From the NCBI GenBank assembly GCA_013420905.1, contig JAAXNY010000005.1, forward strand, positions 806,001-870,000: DNA of 64,000 nt, given 5' to 3'. Every line of letters starts with the position of its first letter. The first letter of the stretch is position 1. The notes below the pieces were generated by a model, which did no database searches, was not told where the DNA came from, and was given only the letters and a program-made list of their open reading frames with translations. Shown piece after piece: positions 57,148 to 64,000 of the stretch. This DNA is from Collybia mongolica. Taxonomy: Eukaryota; Basidiomycota; Agaricomycetes; Agaricales; Clitocybaceae. The translations under genes and the position numbers were made by a program.

Positions 57148-59698
57148 ACTTGAGGTAGGGGGCCATTACTGGCAGATACGAGTCCTTATGTTTTTTTTTT
57201 GATTAACTTTTCTTTATATTTCTAGAACCAGGTTGTTGCAATAGAACTAGCTATCCAGAATCTCTTCAACTTTATATTACTTTTTGTTGTTGATAAGTTT
57301 GGTTCTGGAACACTTGTCAGGCATTGTCCTAGAATTAGATTGTAGGGTATAGGGAGTAGCTTGACATCATGGAAGGCCTGATGGATACACAACATGAAGA
57401 TGTATTATGACCACACATTTGAGCTTGCGAAATACTTTTTGCACTTCTGTAAGGGGTCATGTTGCCAAGAGGCTCAGACAGGGAGCAGTATACACAGTAT
57501 GAACAACCATGCAGGGAAGGGATGAGCATAGAGCACTAGAGGCTTGACTATGAGTAGAGAACACAGCCCAAGTCTATTGCAAAGGTGCCCTTCCATGGAG
57601 AGGAAGGGGCACCTTATATACAGTACATTGTGCCTATGTCTCAAATAACAACAGAATCTGATATCAGTAACTCTACTGATGCAACAATACATCTGTGATA
57701 TGTTAGTCCAGAGTAACTACTATCTGTCAAGGGGTTAAAGCAGTGTGTGTCAGAATAATAGGTATAACAGTGAGGCTATGCAAGCTGTGCAATAGTGATT
57801 CTGATGGCTAGATGTGGACAAACAAGTGATCCCCTTACAACTTCACCCATATCCATGGTTATGCCAATAGAAGTTGGTGTTTATAGATCCTATACAAATA
57901 TCCACCAATAAAAGGTAACAATATATATCTAGGCATTTTCCTTAAAAACAAGTCAGCTGGTAAAGTGGGGACTCAGACTCTCAGAGATGGACTATGTGAA
58001 AAAATTAACAAACTTGGAAATGTAGATCCATATTTGTATATTCCAAATATACAACCAACTCAGTAGCTTCTCTGGGGACTTTATGCTGAGCTATATGGGC
58101 CACACAGACCACACAGACAAATGCAGGTGTCTACAGTCTGAGCTCAGACCCTGTTTGGCAGGGAGCCCTGCTTAATTGGCAGTCTGCATCTGAGCCAAGT
58201 CAAAGCTAAGTCCATAAATCCACACTGTTACTTGGATGCTCAGACCCAGTTTGGAACAACTCCTCATGAAGTCCATGCAGACTGTCCAGATTACTTACTT
58301 AATCATAGTTACCATTGCTTATTTGATGCACAAAAATGCAATAATTTTGAAGAGTCAAATACAAGGCCTCAAGGTTACATGTCATGTGCATAAAGCATGC
58401 AGATTAACCATTTGGTAAGTCCAAGGTGCTTGTTTTTATAATGACCCCTGCTGCCTACTCTTGGCCATTACTGGCAATGGCTGAATATTGTTGATAGGTA
58501 CTACATCACCTGTCAGCCTTGTTGTCAACCTCCACCACTACATTCCCAGCTGCCCCACCCATCACCTCCCTGCCATATGATTGTGCACAATACTGCCAAG
58601 TACAATGCCAGGTCCCACTGCCATGGATACCACCACCCTCTCTCATACCCACCCCTCTCAGTGAAAATAACAACTGCAAAATCACAACAATAAGAGCTGC
58701 AGCAAGAACTACAGAGGCACCTGCCACATTACCAGTGACTGCCTGCCCACATCTGCTAGTGAGCAGCTAGCATGGTGGACATGGATGGTGCAGTGGTGTA
58801 TTCCATATGGTAGAACCATCACCTGGTGGCTGGGTGTGCACCCCTGGATGTGCTGTCTAGACCAAGTAGCGCCAATCACCCCTGTGCCCAAACCAGATGT
58901 GTGTAAGGTGAGTGCATATGTGCCTCACATCTAGTTGCTCAGATATACCTTGTTCTATTGTATATGCACCTATATGCTGCTGTATACCTTGAGACTACCT
59001 TGGTGTAATTCTATCTACCTTGTGATATGTTCTTATTCCTTTTACAAATATTAGTTTACTTCTTACTAATACTTTACCCCTGTACTATTTGCACAGCTCT
59101 AGTAGGCTGATATAGACTTCTGGTACACCCACAGTATTTATCCAATGTACCTATTTATAGATTGGACTACCCAATTGTGAAACTTAAACTAATTGTTTAA
59201 ATTTTAAGACAATTAATAAACAAAGAATATACCAAATAGTTAAATCACTAAGGAAGTAATATTGATCCAAATGCCTACTTGGGTGGAGTGGGCCAACACA
59301 CTGTGTGGCTCCATTCCACATTCAGGAAGTTGTAAATGAGTAGAAACAATGTAGATGATAGTTTATAGAGGTCATGTGACCATGGGAAAATGTTACCAAG
59401 TAAACAAGCAATACCTGTGCACAAAACCCAATGCCATAGCTTGCCTGGTTATGGAGAAAACACAAAAACCATCAGAACTAACTTTTCTCAGGATCATGGA
59501 CACTAATAAGCATTCAGATTGTTGTCATGTATTTGGTATACTTATATGGTGGAATAGATCATGTGACATGTGCCAATAAATAGAGAAATCAATCTAATTT
59601 GTATTTCAGGTAAATATAGTAGTAGTTGTTGATTATTCCAATGTTTAGTGTAATTTCCCACAAGGGTCATGTTTGGTAAGGGTCATTGTTGTTATAAG
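57148..59698. mobile_element. AT-rich element, copy 2 (left 2.55 kb)
   Basis: This matches 27293-29930 with scattered substitutions and small indels, for example a deletion near 57860 and the loss of CAGGTACTTG-type sequence near 59308. It starts inside exon 1 of the cassette gene and is interrupted at 59698 by the copia LTR. No gene seen. Confidence 0.75.
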
Positions 59699-59964
59699 TG
59701 TTAAAGGTGGAAGCCTAGAGCTGGAGTCCTAAGTAAGAAACTGTATATTCACTAATATAAGTGAGTACTAACCTGGAGTCCTAAGTAAGAAACTGGGGAC
59801 TCCAGAACGAGCTACTCTACACCTATATACCTGTAGGAACAATAGTAGAGTACAATAAACAATGGAACAATAGAACAATGGAACAATAGAACAATAGAAC
59901 AATAGAACAATGAAAGAAGCAAAACAATACCAAGCTAAGCTATATATACAGGTCAATTCTAACA
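59699..59964 (-). repeat. Copia 3' LTR (266 bp)
   Basis: TGTTAGAATTG...TTTAACA on the minus strand. It contains an ACAATAGA-type microsatellite (59851-59910) and a duplicated GAGTCCTAAGTAAGAAACTG. Confidence 0.8.
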
Positions 59965-60035
59965 TACCCCCCTGACCTGGTGCATCTCAATAAGAGTTAC
60001 CAAAATCAAAATAGAGTAGTCAGAAACAAAACCAT

Positions 60036-63000
60036 TCAGGGTTTAATACCCATCATCTCCCTGCAGTATTGAACCTTAGGGAGTGTAACAGCCTTGGTAA
60101 GAATATCTGCCACTTGAGCTGTTCCAGGAATGTGATAAGTAGAAATAATTCCACTTTCCACTTTTTCCCTTAGCCAGAATAGTCTGGTGTCAATATGTTT
60201 CATTCTTCCATGGTGTTCTGGGTTCCTGGTCACATTTAATGAAGACATATTGTCAATCATTAAAATGGAAGATTTTTGGATAGGATACCCAAGTTCTTGC
60301 ATAAGACTTCGCATCCAGAGGATCTCTTTGCCTGCCTCCACAGCAGCAACATACTCTGCTTCAGTGGTGGACAGTGTGACAATTGGTTGCAGTTTGCTGC
60401 TCCAGCCTATTGCTCCTCCCCCCAAAATTGTGACATATCCACCAGTAGAGCGCCCAGTGTCCACACAGTCTGCATGAGAGGCATCACAGTATGTCTTGAA
60501 CTCCAGTGGTTCACCATTTGCCTGGTAGGTCAACTTGTAGTCCATGGTGGCCTTGCAATATCTGAGCATATGCTTTGCAGCAGCCCAATGCTTAGGACCA
60601 GGATTAGAGTTATACCTTGCAAGCTTGGCTACACCTGCAGCTAGATCACCTCTAGTCATACTGACAAGATATTGAAGTGATCCAACAAGACTGAGATATG
60701 GGACATTTCGCATTTCCTCCCTTTCTGCATCTGTCTGTGGGCACATTGACTGGGATAGAATAAGTCCTGGGGTCATAGGAGTGCTGATGGGATTGCAGTC
60801 TGTCATGTTGTACTTTTCCAGCATGTCCACAATGTACTGTCTCTGGGAGAGGGCAATGGTGCGATTTGGACAATCTCTGATGATTTCCACACCCAATAGG
60901 AACTGAGTGGGCCCAAGGTCACGAAGTTTGAAGTGTCTGGACAGCTCCTTGACTGTTCTGTCAATTTCTGCATTGGATTTTGAAGCCAGAGTGATATCAT
61001 CAATATAGATGGGGACAATGATCTTGACTTCTCCCTTTACATACAAGTAAATGGAGCGGTCAGATTCCAGTCTGGTGAATCCTATGCTGTCAAGAACACC
61101 ATGTAGCTTCTTGTTCCACTGCCTGGCAGCCTGTTTGAGTCCATAGAGCGATTTCTTGAGCTTCAAAACCTTGTTTCCAACCACATAACCCGGAGGAGGA
61201 CGCATATAGATGTCTTCTTCCAGATCTCCATTGGGGAAAGCAGATGTGATGTCCACAGAGCGCAGTTCCATGTCTTCAATTCCAGCAATAGCCAGAATCA
61301 ATCTCAGAGCAGCTGGGCGAAATGTAGGTGCAAAGACTTCATTATAGTCGATGCCAGGACGTTGTGCACATCCCTTTGCAACCAGTCTTGCCTTGTAGCA
61401 CTCAACTGAGCCATCTGAATTGCGCTTGACCTTGAATACCCATCCAGAACCAATTGCCTTCCTATCTTGAGGCAGATCAATGATGTCCCATGTGCCATTC
61501 TGTGTCAATGACTCTATCTCTTCATCAACAGCCTTCTTCCACTTATCAGCATCCTTAGACTTCATGGCAAGGTGCCAGTTCTGGGGATCTGGCTCAGGAC
61601 CAAGGGCAGCACCAGCAAAGTGGACAAATTCAAATCCATCCTCATCCATTTCTCCACATGTGAAATTAGCCTCAATATCACTATCACCATCATCCAGAAC
61701 AGGCTTGGATGGCCTTACAATCCAATATTCCTGGGGAGGTCTAGTAGCCCTAGATGACTTCCTGGTGGGGAGTACAGTGCCTTTGGGAGGCTTTCTACCT
61801 CTAGGTCTAACAGGACCATCATCCAAGTCAGGATCATGTTGCTCATTGGGTAATGGGTAATTGGCTGGATCAATGTTTGGGATTTGGACATTATGCTGGA
61901 CAGGTGGTGCTTGGGCAGGGGCTTGGGCAGCAGGGGGAATAGGTACAGGGGCAGGTGCAGGGGCAGGTGCAGGACGCTTTGGGGCTGATTTTAGATTATT
62001 ATCATCATTATCATCATCATACCCCCCAAAATCAGGCATATTGCTTGAGTCTGGCACTGGACTGCTATCAGGACGATTTGGACCAACAAAAATAGGTGGG
62101 GGTGGGCCAGAGGGAACAGGGACACTGCCAGATGTCTTCAGACCAGGGAAATACCGCTCATCAAACTCTGCTTTGTCTGAGATCATGGTCTTCTTGGTGG
62201 TGGGGTTGTAGAACTTCCAACCCTTGTAACCATCAGCATATCCAATAAAGACACATTTATCCATGTGTGACTGCAGAGTCTTGTGCTTATCCTTCTGCAC
62301 AAAGACATAGGAGGTGCATCCCCACACCCTGAGATGACTGATATCAGGTTTAGTTCCAAACCAGCCATAGTGAGGAGTTTTGGGTGCTACAAGCGTTGGA
62401 ATGCGATTCCAGATGTGTACTTGTGCATCCATGCAATGCTCCCAAAAGGATGGGGGCAACTTGGACTCTGCAAGCATAGCAGTAATGTCATCAGACATAG
62501 TCCTGTTAGCTCTCTCTGCAACTCCATTCTGCTGTGGTGTGTTTCTGCATGTGTGTCTCCTGGTAATCCCACAATGGTCTGTGAATTGAATGAACTCCTT
62601 TGACATGTATTCACCACCCTTGTCATCCTGCAATGTCTTAATAGTGTAGCCCTTGTCCTTCCAATGGTTCTCAGCATAAGCCTTGAACTTCTGGAATGCC
62701 TGGAATGCCTGAGACTTTTCCTTGAGTGCCATCACTGCTCTGAAATCCAAGTAATCATCTATGAAGGTAATCCAGTAGAGTGCTCCAGAATGCGATTTTG
62801 TAGTCATAGGACCATGCAAGTCACTGTGGATGAGTTCCAGGGGCTGTGTAGCACGATTTCCAGTAGAGGGATAGGATTTAGACTTCATTTTGCCTGCCAG
62901 ACAAGCCTCACAAATAGGATCTGGCTTGGTTGTAGAATTCATGTCCATGCCTGTTGCCAACTCCTGTTTAGCCATAGTCTTAACCACTGCATAATTGTGG

Positions 63001-64000
63001 TGAGCCAGTCTTCTGTGCCATAAGGACAAGTCCAGAGGAAGGGTAGAGGCAACATTAGCATACTCTGAAATGCATTGGACTGTTCCATCAAGCTGGGCAC
63101 AGTTGTTGGACTTGATTGTGGCAGAGAACAAGGCCTGAGATGAGTTCTTGAGTCTGAACCACAATGCCTGACTGTCAATCACAATCTTGAAACCCTTTGC
63201 TCTGGTGAGGTATAGGATAGAGAGGAGGTTGTTCCGAAGCCTAGGTACATGTAGGACTCTAGTGAACTCCACTGGACGCAGATTCTGCCCTTTTACTACA
63301 GGATTAAACACAACTGTCCCAACCCCAGCTGAATATATCACACTATTGTCTGCCAGCCTGATTGGTACAACATGAGGGCGATGATTATGCACCCAATTGC
63401 GATGTGGGGTCATATGCGAAGAGGCCCCAGAGTCTGGAAGCCAATTGAAGTCAGCATCTAGTTGCAGTGGGCCAGACAGATCAGAATGATCTGGGAGGGA
63501 GGTACTTGCATTTCCAGCATATTCTGTGACATCCTCATCAGAGGCATTGTCCTGTGCCTTGTCCTTTTTGTCCTTGGATTCCTCCTTGGACTCCTGTGCC
63601 TTGTTTGCAGTCTCCTTGCGCTTTTTGCCTTTATTTTTGCCACCATTTGAAGTCCCATTAGACTTCTTTGCCTCCTTTTGTGCATTGATGTACAGTGTGC
63701 ACTTGGTCTGGATGTGACCCCCTTTGCCACAGAAATGACAACTGTTTCCTGAGGTGGATGCAGCCATGGCAGTCTGCTCTTCTGCCCTTCTGCGACGAGA
63801 TTGGTCCTCAGTAATGAATGCCTGATGGACTTTTGACTTGTCCAAGTCAGAAGTGAGGAGTAAACTTGTCACAAAGTGATTATAGTCCTCAGGAAGAGCC
63901 CTAATCAAAGCCATAGTTGCTAGTTCTGAGTCCATGTCAGCCAGAGTATACTTCTCTGACCTGAGACTTTTGACATTGGTAATGGCCTTTTCAACTCTGT
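60036..64000 (-). CDS. Copia Gag-Pol polyprotein (partial, open to window edge)
   Basis: The frame is open from the window edge to the stop at 60036. Counting from the Met at 63935 (1299 aa): CCHC knuckle CHFCGKGGHIQTKC (66-79), protease WLPDSGASSHM (165-175), GAG-pre-integrase LWHRRLAHHN and CEACLAGK (305-349). Integrase has D372, D438 and E474 with the 35-residue spacing. RT has D896 (family AFLNGDL written AFPNGDL) and YIDD (977-980). RNase H has D1151, E1194 and D1228. The order INT before RT is Ty1/copia. No stop or frameshift is seen, so this copy may be functional or recently active. More gag lies outside the window. Confidence 0.95.
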   Translation of the reverse strand, partial: RVEKAITNVKSLRSEKYTLADMDSELATMALIRALPEDYNHFVTSLLLTSDLDKSKVHQAFITEDQSRRRRAEEQTAMAASTSGNSCHFCGKGGHIQTKCTLYINAQKEAKKSNGTSNGGKNKGKKRKETANKAQESKEESKDKKDKAQDNASDEDVTEYAGNASTSLPDHSDLSGPLQLDADFNWLPDSGASSHMTPHRNWVHNHRPHVVPIRLADNSVIYSAGVGTVVFNPVVKGQNLRPVEFTRVLHVPRLRNNLLSILYLTRAKGFKIVIDSQALWFRLKNSSQALFSATIKSNNCAQLDGTVQCISEYANVASTLPLDLSLWHRRLAHHNYAVVKTMAKQELATGMDMNSTTKPDPICEACLAGKMKSKSYPSTGNRATQPLELIHSDLHGPMTTKSHSGALYWITFIDDYLDFRAVMALKEKSQAFQAFQKFKAYAENHWKDKGYTIKTLQDDKGGEYMSKEFIQFTDHCGITRRHTCRNTPQQNGVAERANRTMSDDITAMLAESKLPPSFWEHCMDAQVHIWNRIPTLVAPKTPHYGWFGTKPDISHLRVWGCTSYVFVQKDKHKTLQSHMDKCVFIGYADGYKGWKFYNPTTKKTMISDKAEFDERYFPGLKTSGSVPVPSGPPPPIFVGPNRPDSSPVPDSSNMPDFGGYDDDNDDNNLKSAPKRPAPAPAPAPVPIPPAAQAPAQAPPVQHNVQIPNIDPANYPLPNEQHDPDLDDGPVRPRGRKPPKGTVLPTRKSSRATRPPQEYWIVRPSKPVLDDGDSDIEANFTCGEMDEDGFEFVHFAGAALGPEPDPQNWHLAMKSKDADKWKKAVDEEIESLTQNGTWDIIDLPQDRKAIGSGWVFKVKRNSDGSVECYKARLVAKGCAQRPGIDYNEVFAPTFRPAALRLILAIAGIEDMELRSVDITSAFPNGDLEEDIYMRPPPGYVVGNKVLKLKKSLYGLKQAARQWNKKLHGVLDSIGFTRLESDRSIYLYVKGEVKIIVPIYIDDITLASKSNAEIDRTVKELSRHFKLRDLGPTQFLLGVEIIRDCPNRTIALSQRQYIVDMLEKYNMTDCNPISTPMTPGLILSQSMCPQTDAEREEMRNVPYLSLVGSLQYLVSMTRGDLAAGVAKLARYNSNPGPKHWAAAKHMLRYCKATMDYKLTYQANGEPLEFKTYCDASHADCVDTGRSTGGYVTILGGGAIGWSSKLQPIVTLSTTEAEYVAAVEAGKEILWMRSLMQELGYPIQKSSILMIDNMSSLNVTRNPEHHGRMKHIDTRLFWLREKVESGIISTYHIPGTAQVADILTKAVTLPKVQYCREMMGIKP

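Larger units (their letters stand above)
59699..64000 (-). mobile_element. Ty1/copia retrotransposon, 3' part
   Basis: Read on the minus strand, a Gag-Pol frame is followed by a purine tract (complement of 59965-59977, GGTCAGGGGGGTA) and a 3' LTR (59699-59964). The 5' LTR is beyond the window. The element sits in copy 2 of the AT-rich element after GTTATAAG. Confidence 0.9.

Noticed and set aside
61480..63717. Plus-strand ORFs over the copia gene
   Set aside because: They are antisense shadows of the Gag-Pol frame with no own motifs. Unlike the Ty3 antisense genes they show no intron structure.

Overview
This window looks like a transposon-rich stretch of a basidiomycete genome, most likely an agaricomycete. 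The reasons are short introns of about 47-65 nt with GTRNGT donors and CTNAY branch sites, Tnp2-type CACTA transposases, large Ty3 and Ty1 elements, hAT fragments and Zn2Cys6 proteins. No rRNA, tRNA or CRISPR array was recognised. All gene models are by-eye splicing from the sequence, and family names are from memory of motifs, without database searches.

Layout. (1) 1-7487: the right part of a gene-carrying transposon ('cassette'). It holds an 823-aa repeat protein, a convergent 948-aa Zn2Cys6 protein, a divergent 161-aa protein and several CGG-rich minisatellites. Its end sits inside a Ty1/copia gag (7488-8278, LTR 8366-8583), which itself sits in a kinase-like gene (8584-10256) also hit by a hAT fragment (8991-9626). 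(2) 10.8-18.1 kb: host-like DNA with a multi-exon helical protein gene, a 100-aa gene, a zinc-finger/PHD gene with one internal stop, and much sequence in which I see no gene. (3) 18384-19396 and 56809-57147: the two halves of a second cassette copy. (4) 19397-56808: one Ty3/gypsy retrotransposon with paired 1216-bp LTRs, PBS, PPT and a target duplication, which splits the cassette gene. Inside it are an AT-rich insertion (about 27298-31991) and an 18.46-kb CACTA-like transposon (32550-51006). The CACTA-like element carries two decayed Tnp2 genes, an intact SPT5-like gene, two coiled-coil genes and further hAT/TIR insertions. (5) 57148-64000: a second copy of the AT-rich element, interrupted by a Ty1/copia element with one long open frame running off the window.

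Most notable. With its nested insertions removed, the Ty3 element is about 14.3 kb. Between pol and the 3' LTR it carries two antisense, intron-rich genes, one encoding a Zn2Cys6-like cluster. Antisense orientation would explain how introns survive retrotransposition. The CACTA-like element carries a homologue of the transcription elongation factor SPT5. Several genes are broken by stops that look like C-to-T changes, mostly CGA to TGA, consistent with methyl-C deamination or a RIP-like process.
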